Positions 15,354-26,200 are shown, counted from the first letter of the stretch. The stretch is 64,000 nucleotides of DNA from JAKOUY01 sp037045185 (GCA_037045185.1 JBAOHQ010000008.1:372001-436000); one strand, 5' to 3'. Translations and numbers: made by a program. The notes: generated by a model from the sequence alone, not told the origin.

Positions 15354-17090
15354 ATGCGCTTCATGCCCGGACGTCATCGCCGGATCGGCGCCGCCATGGT
15401 GGCGGCAAGCGTCGCCACGTTGCTGGCCGGGGTGGGCGCGGCTCACGGTTCGGCGCCACCCGCAGACGCCGGCAAGGACCCGGTGATGGGCGGCACGCTG
15501 ATCGTGGCCGGTGACGCAGAGGTCACCAATCCGTGGACGCCGGGCGCCATGCAGTGCGACTCGTACTGCCAGCAGCGCGCCCGCACCTTCTACGACCCGC
15601 TGGTCGCCGTCGGCAACGACCAGCAGCCTCACCCGTTCCTGGCCGAGTCGGTCACGCCGAACGCCGACTTCACCGAGTGGACCATCACGATGCGCAGCGG
15701 CATCACCTTTCACGACGGGACGCCGCTGAACGCCGACGCCGTCATCAAGAACCTGCAGCTGTCGGCCGCCGGGTTCCTGCTGCGTGCCCTGATGGTCGAC
15801 ATCGCCAAGGTCCCGGCGCCCACCGACGCCGACCCCAACGCCACCGCCTTGAAGATCGACAAGCTCGACGACCTGACGCTGAAGATCTACACCGGCAAGG
15901 GCGGGGACCCGGCCAAGCCCACACCGTGGCCCGGGTTCCCCTACTACCTCAGCACTCAGCTGGGTCTGATCGCCTCGCCGAAGTTCCTCGACGACGTCGC
16001 CGCCGGCGGTGACGCCACCAAGGCGGTCGGCACCGGCCCGTTCATCCTCGAGAGCTACGCACCGCGAGGCGCGACGGTGGTGACGAAGAACCCGAACTAC
16101 TGGCTGAAGGATGCCAAGGGCAACCAACTCCCGTACCTCGACAAGATCGAGTTCCGGGTCATCGAGGACAGCGAGGTGTCGGCAACGGCGCTGGAGAGCG
16201 GTGACATCCAGGCCTTCTCCACCTCGGCCAGCGCCGTCTACGCCGACTTCCGTGACCGCGCCGACGAGTACCCGATGGAGTCCCAGGACCAGCGCACCGA
16301 GACCAACTACGGGTTGATCAACCTGGAGCGGCTCGGCCCGCTGCTGGACAAGCGCGTCCGTTGTGCTCTCAACCTGGCCATCGATCGTGACGAGTACGTC
16401 GACGCACTCGATGCCGGGGTCACCACCAAGGCCAACGGCCTGTTCTCCCCCGGCGAGCAGGGCTACCTCGCCGACAACGGGTTCAGCATGGTTCAGGACG
16501 TCGCCGAGGCCAAGCGCCTCATCGACGAGTACGAGGCCGAGACCGGCACACAGGTCGCAGTCAAGTGGGGCACCACCAATTCCCAGCTCAACGCCCAGCG
16601 CGCCGAGCTGATGATCGGCTGGTGGAAGGAGATCGGGGTGGACGCCACCTGGGAGCAGATTCCCCAGGACGCGCTGATCACCACGGCCCTGCTCGGGCGC
16701 TACGACATCCTCGGCTGGCGCCAGCACGCCGGGAACCTGGTCGACCAGCAGGCCATCTGGTGGAACTCCAACGCCGCCTTCCCGCTGGAGCAGCTGTCGC
16801 TGAACTTCGCCCGGCTCCGAGACCCGGTGATCGACGAGAACCTGGCGACGGCCCGGGGGACCAACGACCCCGCCGTGGCCACGGCCGCCGCGGAGGCGAT
16901 CAACAAGCAGATGGCGGCGCAGTGCTACAACCTCCCGCTGACCTACACGACCTGGGGCACCCCGCACGTCACGGCGCTGCACGGGTTCAACTCCACGCCA
17001 TTGCCCGACGGCGCCGGCACCGCCGCCGACGGCGCCGGGTTCCCCGGGTCGTTCTGGACGCAAGCGCTCTGGCTTGATCCTGAGGCATAG
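15354..17090 (+). CDS. Peptide/opine ABC transporter substrate-binding protein (family 5)
   Basis: This is a 578-residue secreted solute-binding protein of the DppA/OppA family. It carries an N-terminal signal peptide (positive MRFMPGRHRR, then a hydrophobic core ending around AHGSA) but no lipobox cysteine. Family features include GGTLIVAGDAEVTNPW, FHDGTPLNADAV, VGTGPFIL and CALNLAIDRDEYV. AAGGGG seven bases before the ATG supports the start. It heads a five-gene operon encoding two permeases and two ATPases. The ligand (peptide, opine or other) is not determined. Confidence 0.92.
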   Translation: MRFMPGRHRRIGAAMVAASVATLLAGVGAAHGSAPPADAGKDPVMGGTLIVAGDAEVTNPWTPGAMQCDSYCQQRARTFYDPLVAVGNDQQPHPFLAESVTPNADFTEWTITMRSGITFHDGTPLNADAVIKNLQLSAAGFLLRALMVDIAKVPAPTDADPNATALKIDKLDDLTLKIYTGKGGDPAKPTPWPGFPYYLSTQLGLIASPKFLDDVAAGGDATKAVGTGPFILESYAPRGATVVTKNPNYWLKDAKGNQLPYLDKIEFRVIEDSEVSATALESGDIQAFSTSASAVYADFRDRADEYPMESQDQRTETNYGLINLERLGPLLDKRVRCALNLAIDRDEYVDALDAGVTTKANGLFSPGEQGYLADNGFSMVQDVAEAKRLIDEYEAETGTQVAVKWGTTNSQLNAQRAELMIGWWKEIGVDATWEQIPQDALITTALLGRYDILGWRQHAGNLVDQQAIWWNSNAAFPLEQLSLNFARLRDPVIDENLATARGTNDPAVATAAAEAINKQMAAQCYNLPLTYTTWGTPHVTALHGFNSTPLPDGAGTAADGAGFPGSFWTQALWLDPEA

Positions 17091-17105
17091 TTCTCCGGAC
17101 ACCGG

Positions 17106-18068
17106 GTGAGATACGCACTGCAACGCATCGCCCAGCTGATCCTCGTCTTCGTCATCGTCACGTTCTGCGTGCTGGTGGCGATGAGGATCGGTGGCGGCGG
17201 CGCCGACGAGCTGGCCAGGCGGATGCTGGGTGGCACCGTCAGCGACCAGCAGGTGGCCGACACCGTCCGGCGCTATCACCTCGACCAGAACTACGTGGTC
17301 CAGTACCTGTACTGGCTGAAGGGGTTCGTCACCTTCGACCTCGGGTTCTCCGTTGCCAACAGCATGAAGGTCTCACGCCTGCTGGCGCCGCGTGCGTGGA
17401 CCACGATCCTGCTCGGCCTGTACGCCATCGGGTTCGGGCTCATGATCGCCGTGCCGCTCGCGGTGATGCAGGCCCATCGCCGCGACAGCTGGCTGGACCG
17501 GATCGGCAACACGGTGTCCTTCGTCGGGGTCGGAGTGCCGGCCGTGGTGTTGGGGATCTTCGTCCAGCTCCTCGTGGCCAAGAAGCTCGGATGGTTCGCC
17601 GCGGTCGGGACCAGCGTGTACCCGTGGCAGGACCTCAGTGAGCACATCCACAACTTCGCCCTTCCCGTCCTCACCTTGGTGATCCCGCAGGCGGCCATCT
17701 TTACCCGGTTGCTGCGGGCCGACATGGTGGCCACCTTGCAGAGTGATTTCATCACCCTGGCCAGCGCCAAGGGCATGCCGACCAGGCGGATCCTGTGGCG
17801 CCACGCGCTGCGCAACTCGATGCTGTCCATCGTGACCAGCGTTGGCACCTCACTGGGGGGCCTCCTCGGAGGGGCCGTCGTGGTGGAGAACCTGTTTGAT
17901 CTCGACGGGATCGGCAGCCAGCTCATCGTCTCGGTGCTCTCCCGCGACCTGTTCACCGTTCAGGCCTGCGTGGCCTTCGTGGTGTTCATCGTCGTCGTCG
18001 TCAACCTGCTGGTCGATCTCTCGTACGCGCTGATCGACCCACGCGTCGCCCGGGCGAGGGCAACATGA
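17106..18068 (+). CDS. Peptide/opine ABC transporter permease (DppB-like)
   Basis: This 320-residue membrane protein starts with MRYALQRIAQLILVFVIVTF, the usual DppB first helix. About six membrane segments follow, and the EAA loop is visible around SAKGMPTRRILWRHALRNS. It starts with GTG 15 bases after the binding-protein stop and overlaps the next permease gene by four bases (ATGA). It pairs with the DppC-like permease to form the channel. Confidence 0.93.
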   Translation: MRYALQRIAQLILVFVIVTFCVLVAMRIGGGGADELARRMLGGTVSDQQVADTVRRYHLDQNYVVQYLYWLKGFVTFDLGFSVANSMKVSRLLAPRAWTTILLGLYAIGFGLMIAVPLAVMQAHRRDSWLDRIGNTVSFVGVGVPAVVLGIFVQLLVAKKLGWFAAVGTSVYPWQDLSEHIHNFALPVLTLVIPQAAIFTRLLRADMVATLQSDFITLASAKGMPTRRILWRHALRNSMLSIVTSVGTSLGGLLGGAVVVENLFDLDGIGSQLIVSVLSRDLFTVQACVAFVVFIVVVVNLLVDLSYALIDPRVARARAT

Positions 18069-18949
18069 TCCGCCGCCGCAGGATCACCACGCGCTGGACC
18101 GTCGGCGCCATCCTGGCGCTGACCTGGCTGGTGGCCGTCACCGTGATGACCACGGTCCCCAGCCTGTTCCCGTTCCTGCGCGGCGCCGACGAGAAGGTGC
18201 GCATCGCCGGCAAGCTGCAGAGCAACTACAAGCTCGGCCCAAGCTGGGATGCCTGGTGGGGAGTCGACCGAAGCAGCTTCGACATCTTCGCCCGATGCAT
18301 CCACTACGCCCGCAACAGCCTGCTGGTCGGTGTCTCGGCCACGGCCATCGGGCTCACGGTGGGCGGCGCGCTGGGCATCGCCGCCGGGTACTTCCGTGGG
18401 TGGGTGGACCGCGTGGTGTCGATCATCATCGACTGCCTGCTGTCCATCCCGGCCCTCGTGCTGGCCATCATGGTGGTCAGCCGGCTGAACGACGTGCGCG
18501 CCGACCTGCCGTGGCTGGGCTGGGCGACGCGGCGGTGGCAGGTGATCCTGGCGCTCAGCGTGCTGGCCGTGGCGCCCCTGGCGCGGATCACCAGGGCCCA
18601 GACGATGGCGCTGCGTGAACGTGAGTTCGTCCTGGCGGCGCGCAGCCTCGGGGCGAGCGCGCCGCGCGTCATCGTCAAGGAGATCCTCCCCAACCTGGTG
18701 CCCACCATGGTGACGGTGGCCACCACCGGCCTCGGCCTGCTCATCGCCGCCGAGGGGACGTTGGCCTTCCTCGGCGTGGGTCTCGGAGAGTCGTGGGGTG
18801 TCTTGATCGAGGCCAACCGCAGACGTCTCGACAAGGCCTGGTGGGCAGCGGTGTTCCCGTGCCTGATGCTGTTCGTCACGGTGATGTCGTTCAACGTGCT
18901 GGGTGACCGCCTGGCCAAGCGCTTCGACATCCGGGAGGCGGGCGTATGA
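18065..18949 (+). CDS. Peptide/opine ABC transporter permease (DppC-like)
   Basis: The 294-residue second permease has a first helix near residues 11-30, a periplasmic segment with WWGVDRSSFDIFARCIHYAR (typical of DppC), and an EAA loop around ARSLGASAPRVIVKEILPN. The C-terminal membrane region ends NVLGDRLAKRFDIR, the standard end of this family. It overlaps both neighbours by four bases. Confidence 0.93.
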   Translation: MIRRRRITTRWTVGAILALTWLVAVTVMTTVPSLFPFLRGADEKVRIAGKLQSNYKLGPSWDAWWGVDRSSFDIFARCIHYARNSLLVGVSATAIGLTVGGALGIAAGYFRGWVDRVVSIIIDCLLSIPALVLAIMVVSRLNDVRADLPWLGWATRRWQVILALSVLAVAPLARITRAQTMALREREFVLAARSLGASAPRVIVKEILPNLVPTMVTVATTGLGLLIAAEGTLAFLGVGLGESWGVLIEANRRRLDKAWWAAVFPCLMLFVTVMSFNVLGDRLAKRFDIREAGV

Positions 18950-19998
18950 CCGCGGCCCCCCACCTCCAGGCCGAGGGGCGTGTGGCCGACGGACCGATCC
19001 TGGAGCTGGTCGACGTGTCCACCCACTTCCACACGCCGCGCGGGGTGGTCCGCGCGGTGGACGGGGTCACCATGTCGGTGAATCGTGGTCGGGCCGTCGG
19101 CATCGTCGGCGAGAGCGGCTCCGGCAAGACCATCCTGTCCCGATCGATCATGGGACTGCTCCCCCACCGTGGTGTCACCCGCTCCGGCAGCATCCGCTTC
19201 GAGGGCATCGAACTCGTCGGACGGCCGCGCTCGGCGATGCGCGGGTTGTGGGGCAAGGAGATGGCGATGATCTTCCAGGACCCGATGACGTCACTCAATC
19301 CGTTGATGCGCATCGGCGAGCAGATCATGGAGCCGTTGCGGCTCCACCTCGGCGAGACCCGGGCTCAGGCCCGCGCCACCGCCGAGCGCCTGCTCGCCGA
19401 CGTGCGCATCCCCTCACCCGCCGAGCGGCTTCGCCAGTACCCCTACGAGCTGTCGGGCGGGATGCGCCAGCGGGTGATGATCGCCATCGCCATGGCCTGC
19501 GGGCCCAGCGCCCTGTTCGCCGACGAACCCACCACCGCGCTGGACGTCACCGTCCAGGCCCAGATCTTGGAGCTGCTGGGCGAGCAACGCAGGGAGCGGA
19601 ACATGACCATGCTGCTGGTGACCCACGACCTGGGCGTGGTGGCCGGTCACACCGACGAGATCGCCGTGATGTACGGCGGCAAGCTCGTCGAGCGGGCGCC
19701 GACGGCCCGCCTGTTCGCCAACATCCACATGCCCTACACCGAGGCCCTGCTGCGCAGCATCCCCGCCACCGGCAACCCGCCGCACACCCGCCTGCACACC
19801 ATCCCCGGACGACCGCCGGACCTCGTCAACCCACCCGACGGGTGCCGGTTCGCGCCGAGGTGCGCCTACGCCCAGGACCGCTGCCGCACCGAGGAACCGC
19901 CGCTGGTGGCCAGCGCTGGCGACCGCGAGCACTGGTATGCCTGCTGGTACCCGCTGGGGACCCCCTCGACTCGGCGGGCAACGGAGGCGAGTTCCTGA
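18946..19998 (+). CDS. Peptide/opine ABC transporter ATP-binding protein (DppD-like)
   Basis: This is a 350-residue ATPase with Walker A GESGSGKT, signature LSGGMRQRV and Walker B LFADEPTTALDV. The C-terminal oligopeptide-transporter extension has the cysteine cluster FAPRCAYAQDRC, which binds a 4Fe-4S cluster in some relatives. It overlaps the permease gene by ATGA and shares one base with the next ATPase gene (TGATG). Confidence 0.93.
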   Translation: MTAAPHLQAEGRVADGPILELVDVSTHFHTPRGVVRAVDGVTMSVNRGRAVGIVGESGSGKTILSRSIMGLLPHRGVTRSGSIRFEGIELVGRPRSAMRGLWGKEMAMIFQDPMTSLNPLMRIGEQIMEPLRLHLGETRAQARATAERLLADVRIPSPAERLRQYPYELSGGMRQRVMIAIAMACGPSALFADEPTTALDVTVQAQILELLGEQRRERNMTMLLVTHDLGVVAGHTDEIAVMYGGKLVERAPTARLFANIHMPYTEALLRSIPATGNPPHTRLHTIPGRPPDLVNPPDGCRFAPRCAYAQDRCRTEEPPLVASAGDREHWYACWYPLGTPSTRRATEASS

Positions 19999-21002
19999 TG
20001 GCCGGTACCGGCACCGCGCACCTCCGTGACGGCGACGACATCGTCCTACGCGTGGACAACCTGGTGGTCGAGTTCCCGGTGGGGCGCACCGGACTCACCG
20101 TCCATGCCGTCAGCGGGATCAGCCTCGACATCCGCCGCGGCGAGACCCTCGGCGTGGTTGGCGAATCGGGTTGCGGCAAGAGCACGACGGGTCGCGCCCT
20201 GCTGCAGCTCACCCCGCCCACGTCGGGCAGCGTCCAGTTCGAGGGAGTCGAGCTGACGACGCTGGACGGCAAGGCGCTGCGCGAGGCGCGGACGCGTATG
20301 CAGATGATCTTCCAGGACCCGATCTCGTCGCTGAACCCACGGCGCAACGTTCGGGACATCGTCATGGAACCGCTGAACATCTGGAAGCGCGGTGACAAGA
20401 CCGAGCGCGGCGAGAAGGTGGACGCCCTGCTCGCCGAGGTGGGCATCGATCCGGCGCGGGCCGCCGAGAGCCAGCCGCACCAGTTCAGCGGCGGGCAGTG
20501 CCAGCGCATCTCCATCGCTCGCTCGCTGGTGCTCGAACCGTCGCTGATCATCTGCGACGAGCCGGTCAGCGCGCTGGACGTCAGTGTCCAGGCCCAGGTG
20601 CTGAACCTGCTCGAGGACCTCAAGGCCACCCATGGGCTGACCCTGCTGTTCATCGCTCATGACCTGTCCGTCGTCAAGAACGTCAGCGACCGGGTGGCGG
20701 TGATGTACCTCGGCAAGCTGTGCGAGGTGGGCGGCAGCGAGGCCCTCTACGAACGGCCGGCGCATCACTACACGCGACTGCTGATCGACTCGATCCCGGT
20801 CCCCGACCCGACCGTTCCGGCCCGGCCGATGACCATCGACGGTGACCCGCCGTCGCCGGTGCTCCCGCCCACCGGCTGCCGCTTCCACCCGCGTTGCCCG
20901 GCGGCAACGGAGCTGTGCCGGGCCACCGCGCCGACGATGGCGGCCATCGGCGACGACCACTTCGTCGCCTGCCACCACCCCGTGCGGCGCTCGGACGGCT
21001 GA
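19998..21002 (+). CDS. Peptide/opine ABC transporter ATP-binding protein (DppF-like)
   Basis: This 334-residue second ATPase of the importer has Walker A GESGCGKST, signature FSGGQCQRI (Cys in place of the common Arg after Gln) and Walker B IICDEPVSALDV. Its C-terminal cysteine motif is FHPRCPAATELC. The start at 19998 (MAGTGTAHLRDGDD) is taken because it is coupled to the previous stop by TGATG. It ends the operon. A short inverted repeat follows in the gap before the glycosylase gene. Confidence 0.93.
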   Translation: MAGTGTAHLRDGDDIVLRVDNLVVEFPVGRTGLTVHAVSGISLDIRRGETLGVVGESGCGKSTTGRALLQLTPPTSGSVQFEGVELTTLDGKALREARTRMQMIFQDPISSLNPRRNVRDIVMEPLNIWKRGDKTERGEKVDALLAEVGIDPARAAESQPHQFSGGQCQRISIARSLVLEPSLIICDEPVSALDVSVQAQVLNLLEDLKATHGLTLLFIAHDLSVVKNVSDRVAVMYLGKLCEVGGSEALYERPAHHYTRLLIDSIPVPDPTVPARPMTIDGDPPSPVLPPTGCRFHPRCPAATELCRATAPTMAAIGDDHFVACHHPVRRSDG

Positions 21003-21035
21003 TCGGCGCCGGCCCGGACCGGGTGTCGGGGACCC

Positions 21036-21048
21036 CTACCTCAGGTAG
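21036..21048. promoter_or_regulatory. Thirteen-base palindrome upstream of the DNA glycosylase gene
   Basis: CTACCT and AGGTAG flank a single C. It lies 30 bases upstream of the glycosylase start and 17 bases ahead of its candidate -10, so an operator role is possible. It could also be chance in a GC-rich gap. Confidence 0.3.
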
Positions 21049-21064
21049 TGACACACCCCCTTGC

Positions 21065-21070
21065 TACCGT
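21065..21070 (+). promoter_or_regulatory. Candidate leaderless -10 box of the DNA glycosylase gene
   Basis: TACCGT ends seven bases before the ATG at 21078, which favours that ATG over the in-frame GTG at 21048. Confidence 0.45.
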
Positions 21071-21077
21071 TGCCGCC

Positions 21078-21974
21078 ATGGTCCGGTCCACGTTCGCCCC
21101 ACCCCGCTGCGCCCGTCGGACCACCCTGTCCGCCTTCCGCTACGGCGCCGCCGACCCCACCACCCGGCTCGGCGCCGGCGAGTTCTGCCGGGCCACCCAC
21201 ACCCCGGACGGCGCCGGCGCCATCCGCATCCGCTGGTCGGCCGAACACGTCGACGTCGACACCTGGGGCCCCGGCGCCACGTGGCTGAACCGCCAGGCCG
21301 ATGCCATGCTCGGCCTGGCCGACATCGCCGGCGGCGTCACAGCCGTGCATCCGGCGGTCCACCGGGCGCTGATCACCGCCGCGCCGGCGCCGCTGGGACG
21401 CAGCGGTGACCTGTACCACGAATTGCTGCCAACCATCCTCGGCCAGCGCATCACCGGCGGGGAGGCCGCGGATCAGTGGCGGCGGTTGGTCGTTCGCTTC
21501 GGGTCACCGGCGCCCGGCCCACTACCACGGCTGCTCCTGGCGCCGCCACCCGCGCAGATCCTGGCGGTCACGTCATGGGATGCCCACCGGCTGGGGATCG
21601 AACGGTCCCGCCTGCGGGCGCTCCGCGGCGTCGCCCGCCATGCCGATCACCTGTGGGAGTGGGCGGCGCTTCCCCCTGCGCAGTGCGCGGCGCGCCTGGC
21701 GGGCATCCCCGGGGTCGGCCAGTGGACGATCGGCTGCGTGCTGCGCACGGCGCTGGGTGACCCTGACGCGATCGCCGTCGGTGACTACCACCTGAAGAAT
21801 CAGATCTGCTGGGCGCTCGCCGGGGAACCCCGCGGCACCGACGAGCGGATGCTGGAACTGCTGGCGCCGTACGCCGGTCAACGTGGCCGAGTGGTCGCCG
21901 CGCTGCTGGCCGACGGGTGGTCGGCGCCGAAGTTCGGACCCCGCCAGCGCATCCTGCCGATGGCCTCGAGGTGA
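21078..21974 (+). CDS. AlkA-like DNA-3-methyladenine glycosylase II
   Basis: This is a 298-residue helix-hairpin-helix base-excision glycosylase that removes alkylated purines from DNA. The HhH element is LAGIPGVGQWT, followed by the catalytic aspartate in VGDYHLKN (the AlkA Asp238 region). The TILGQRIT segment is the usual helix before it. The N-terminal 120 residues form the AlkA-type accessory domain. No Ada methyltransferase domain is fused or adjacent. It stands alone after the importer operon, with a 16-base gap to the membrane glycosyltransferase gene. Confidence 0.85.
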   Translation: MVRSTFAPPRCARRTTLSAFRYGAADPTTRLGAGEFCRATHTPDGAGAIRIRWSAEHVDVDTWGPGATWLNRQADAMLGLADIAGGVTAVHPAVHRALITAAPAPLGRSGDLYHELLPTILGQRITGGEAADQWRRLVVRFGSPAPGPLPRLLLAPPPAQILAVTSWDAHRLGIERSRLRALRGVARHADHLWEWAALPPAQCAARLAGIPGVGQWTIGCVLRTALGDPDAIAVGDYHLKNQICWALAGEPRGTDERMLELLAPYAGQRGRVVAALLADGWSAPKFGPRQRILPMASR

Positions 21975-21990
21975 GCGGGGCGATGCCGCG

Positions 21991-23205
21991 ATGACGCTGA
22001 CGTGGAAGCGAATCCTGCAGCGCTGCGGTCTGGTCTACGTGTTTTCACGCCTGTGCGTGCTGCTGGGCGCCGGCGTCGTGGCCGCCGAACTGCGCCACGA
22101 CGTCAACCTGGTGGTCGAGAAGTTCCCCGATCCCACCTTCATCGACCCCGACTACGCGGCCAAGGCCATCTCCGGCTCCGGGCTGCGTCTGGCCGCCGAC
22201 GTCCTGATGAGCTGGGACGGCGTGTGGTACAGCCGGATCGTCGAGAACGGGTACCCACGCTTCGTCCGCCCGAACGTGACCTACGACGTGGCCGATGCCC
22301 GTGCCGCGTTCTTCCCCGCCTACCCGATGCTGGTGCGCGCCGTCGACCGGGTGCTGCCCGGTGGTGTTGCCGCAGCGTCGCTGGCGGTCAACCTGGTCCT
22401 CGGCGCGCTGGCCGTGTTGCTGGCCGGCCTGCTGGCCCGTGAGCTGTTCGGGGATCGCGTCGCCGGGCGGACCATGGTGTTGATGTGCCTGTTCCCCGGG
22501 GCGTTCGTGCTGTCCTTCGCCTACACCGAGGCACTGCTCATCGCCGTGGCCGCCGGCTGCCTGCTCCTGCTGCACCGCAGGCAGTGGCTCGGCGCTGGGG
22601 TGCTCGCCGCCATCGGCACCGCCACTCGGCCCAACGGCGTGGCGCTCATCGCCGCCTGCGCGGTGGCCGCGGTGATCGCCGTCCGCCGGGACCGCCAGTG
22701 GCGGGCGCTGATCGCCGTGCTGCTGGCCCCGATCGGGTTCGTCGGGTTCCAGCTGTGGCTCGGCCGGCACACCGGCGAAGCCGGGGTGTGGTTCCGCGTC
22801 CAGACCGAGGCCTGGGGCGAGGGCGCCAGCTTCGGCTACACCGCCCTGCGCCGCTCGTTCAACGCGGTGATCCACCCGTTCTCCTCCCCCACCAACACCG
22901 TCACCGTGGCCACCGTGGTGGCCATGCTCGCCCTGCTGTGGTTCCTGTGGCAGCACCGCCTGCCCTGGCCGATGATGACCTACGTGGCCGCGGTGCTGGC
23001 GTTGATGCTCCTCCCGGCCACCGTCACCGCCCGGCCGAGGTTCCTGTACACCGCGTTCCCGCTGTTCATCAGCGCCGCGGTGTGGTTCGAGCGACGGGCG
23101 GAAACCCACCCGCGCTCGGAGGTCTGGGCGTACACCCTCGCTGCCAGCACCGCCGGGCTGGTCTGGCTGGTCGCCCTGTTCGGAGTCTTCGGGGCCATCC
23201 CATGA
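21991..23205 (+). CDS. PIG-V-like membrane mannosyltransferase (GT-C)
   Basis: This 404-residue polytopic protein has about nine hydrophobic segments. The luminal motif SWDGVWYSRIVENGYP, with the Asp and Trp typical of PIG-V/GT-C enzymes that use polyprenyl-phosphate sugars, lies near residues 70-86. FFPAYPMLVRAVD and ATRPNGVALI are also family-like. The ATG at 21991 follows the glycosylase stop closely. It overlaps the AftD-like gene by ATGA, so both belong to the same envelope-glycan transcription unit. The acceptor is unknown. Confidence 0.82.
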   Translation: MTLTWKRILQRCGLVYVFSRLCVLLGAGVVAAELRHDVNLVVEKFPDPTFIDPDYAAKAISGSGLRLAADVLMSWDGVWYSRIVENGYPRFVRPNVTYDVADARAAFFPAYPMLVRAVDRVLPGGVAAASLAVNLVLGALAVLLAGLLARELFGDRVAGRTMVLMCLFPGAFVLSFAYTEALLIAVAAGCLLLLHRRQWLGAGVLAAIGTATRPNGVALIAACAVAAVIAVRRDRQWRALIAVLLAPIGFVGFQLWLGRHTGEAGVWFRVQTEAWGEGASFGYTALRRSFNAVIHPFSSPTNTVTVATVVAMLALLWFLWQHRLPWPMMTYVAAVLALMLLPATVTARPRFLYTAFPLFISAAVWFERRAETHPRSEVWAYTLAASTAGLVWLVALFGVFGAIP

Positions 23206-26200
23206 GCGGGCGCGGCCGGTGGTCGCGCCGAACGCCGGTGGGATACGTCACCCTGGCCGTGCTCGCCTACCTGCCGGCCGTGCTCAGCTCCCCCGGCTCG
23301 ATGCCGGCCGACACCAAGCTCGGCCTGTACCTCAACCCGGGCCGGCTGATCAGCCAGGCCCACCTCACCTGGGACCGCGGCCTGTTCGGCGGGTGGGTGC
23401 CGCATCAGATGGTGGCCTACCTGTGGCCCACCGGTCCGTGGTACTGGTTGGGCGACCGGCTTGGGCTTCCCGACTGGCTGGTTCACCGATTGTGGATCGG
23501 CACGCTGATGGTCGCCGCCGGCGCCGGAGTGATGTGGCTCGCCCGGCGCCTCGGCCTGACCCTGGCGGCGGCATGGGTCGCGGCCGTGGTCTACCAGTGC
23601 AGCCCGTACGTGCTGGCCTACGTCTCACGCACCTCGGTGATGCTGTTGCCGTGGGCGGCGGTGGGTTGGCTCACCGGTCTCGCAGCGACGTCGGTGCTCA
23701 GCCGCGGCTGGCGAGCGCCGGCGGCGGTGGGGCTGGTGGTCGCCACCGTGGGATCGGTCAACGCCACCGCGCTGGCGATGGTCCTGCCGGCGCCGGTGTT
23801 GATGATGCTCTCGTTGCGATGGCAGGGGCGAGTCTCCTGGCGTCAGCTGGCGGCGGCGGCGGGTCGCCTGCTGGGGATCGGCGTCGCGGTGTCGTTGTGG
23901 TGGATCGTCATGGTGTCCATCCAGCGGCGCTACTGGCGCCGACGTGCTGGCGTACTCGGAAACGCTGCGCGATGTGTCGTCGACGGCGACGTCGACCGAG
24001 GCGATGCGCGGCCTGGGCTACTGGCTGTTCTACATGGGTGACTCCTACGCCCGGACCACCACGGCATCGGCGCCGTACATGACGTCCCCTGGCCTGATCG
24101 CTGCAGGGTGGTCGATCGTCGTGGTTGCGGTGGGGGCCCTGGCCACCGTGCGCTGGGCGCACCGCCAGTTCGCTGCGCTGTGCCTGGCAGCCGGCGTCGT
24201 CCTGGCCGTCGGTCCCTATCCGTTCGGGCACTCGGTGCCGTTCTGGCGGCTGCTCGGCGACGGAGGCGCGGCACTGGCCATCCGCAGCAGCACCCGGGCC
24301 GTGCCGGTAGCGCTGCTGGGGGTCAGCCTGGCCGCCGGAGCGGGGGTGACGGCGGTGCGCCGGTGGCGCCCGGCGCTCGGCTCGCTCAGCGCGGCGGCCG
24401 TGGCCATCCTGGCCGTGGTCAACCTGCCCAGCCTGTGGTTGGCCAGGTACGTCGATCCGGCGCTGGCGCGTGAGCAGGATCCGCCCGACGCCTGGCTCAC
24501 GGCAGCCAGGGCGCTGGACGCCTCGGGCGACACCTCGGCGGTCCTGGTGCTGCCCGGCCAGGAGTTCGGCGCGTTCACCTGGGGGTACACGGTCGATCCT
24601 CCCCTGGCCAGCCTGACGCGCCGCCCGGTGCTGACCCGGGACCTCCTGCCGCTCGGTTCGGCGGCGACGATGGACCTGCTGTACGCACTCGACGATCGCC
24701 TCCAGGACGGCACCGTCGAGCCGGCGATGATCGCCCCGGTCGCCCGCCTCCTGGGTGCCGGCACCATCTGGCTGGCCCAGGATCAGGACCCGGCGCGGTT
24801 CCGCACGATGCGCCCGGTCGAGCTCCGCCGGCTGGTGGACGCCGGCGTCCCCGGGCTTGCCGGCGTGCGCGACATCGGGGCGCCGCAGCCACCGGCCAAC
24901 CGCTTCCCGGTCGTGGACGAATCCACCCTCACCACGCCCGACCGAGCGCTCAGCCCCGTGGCTCTGGCCGAGGTCGGCGACCCGCGCCCGGATGCGGCCA
25001 CCTCGACGCGCGCCGTGCTGGTGGCCGGCAGTGGCGACGGGCTGGTCGACGCCGCCGCCGCCGGGCTGCTCGACGGGACGGAAGCCGTCTACTACGCCGC
25101 CGACCGGACCCCGACGCCATCGTCGGTGCAACTCGTGGTTCTGACGGACTCCAACCGGGCCAGGGCCCACCAGTGGCGAGGCTCCCAGGACGTCACCGGC
25201 TACACCGAGGGACCCGGCCTGGCACCCACCTCCATCGACACCGCCGACGCCCGCCTCCCGGTGTTCCCCGGGCAGGCGCCAACCCAACAGACCACCTCGG
25301 CCATCGCCGGGCTGGCGGTGCGGGCCTCGTCGTACGGCGAGCCGTTCGCCTACCGACCAGAAGATCGCCCGGCGATGGCGGTGGACGGAGACCCGGCCAC
25401 CGCCTGGCGAGTGGGTGACCGCGGTGACCCGGTGGGCCAGTCGCTCACCGTCGAGGGGTCCGACGAACCGCTCGTCATCCGCCAGGACACCACCCCTGGC
25501 TCGAACCGGCGGATCACCGAGATCCGCGTCGACTGGACGGCACCCACGCCAGGGTCCGCCACGGTCGCCCTGGACGAACGCTCCGAGCAGGGCGCCGGCC
25601 AGCGGGTGGACGGCGGGACGGGGCGGCGGACCATCACGATCACCAAGATCGCCGTCCGCAGCGGGGGCGCCGACAGCGGGCCGTCGGCGGTCGGGTTGGC
25701 CGAGATCGGTCCGGTGGGTTCCGAGACGATCGTGCTGCCGTCACTGACCGCCGCCCAGGCGCCCGATGGGACGCCGCTCGCCGTGGTGCTGACGCGGCTG
25801 CGCCACGATCCCGCCGACCGCTGGCGCGCCGACCCAGAACCCGTCCTGTCGCGCTCGTTCCAGCTCCCCACGGCGCGGACGTTCCTCCCGCAGGTGACGC
25901 TGCGCCTGGACCGCCGGGCACCCGACGCCGTGCTGGCCCGGTGGTTCGGGGGACCGCGTGCCGTCGCCACCCGTCGCCTGGCCGGTTCGCTGATGGGCGG
26001 CTGGGCGGCGCTCGACGGTGACCGGGCCACGAGCTGGACCACGCCGTTCGATCAGGCCGTGGGCTCGGCGCTGGACATCACCATCGACCCGTCGACGCCG
26101 CTGCGACAGCTCACCATCCACCAACCCACCGACGAGGTCCACTCGACCATCACCGAGCTGACCCTGTCGGCGGGCAGCGGTGAGGTGCGCGTGGCCGTGC

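Noticed and set aside
14781..17279. Long open frame on the minus strand opposite the peptide-binding protein
   Set aside because: Shadow of genuine genes on both strands; translation has no family motif and no plausible start.
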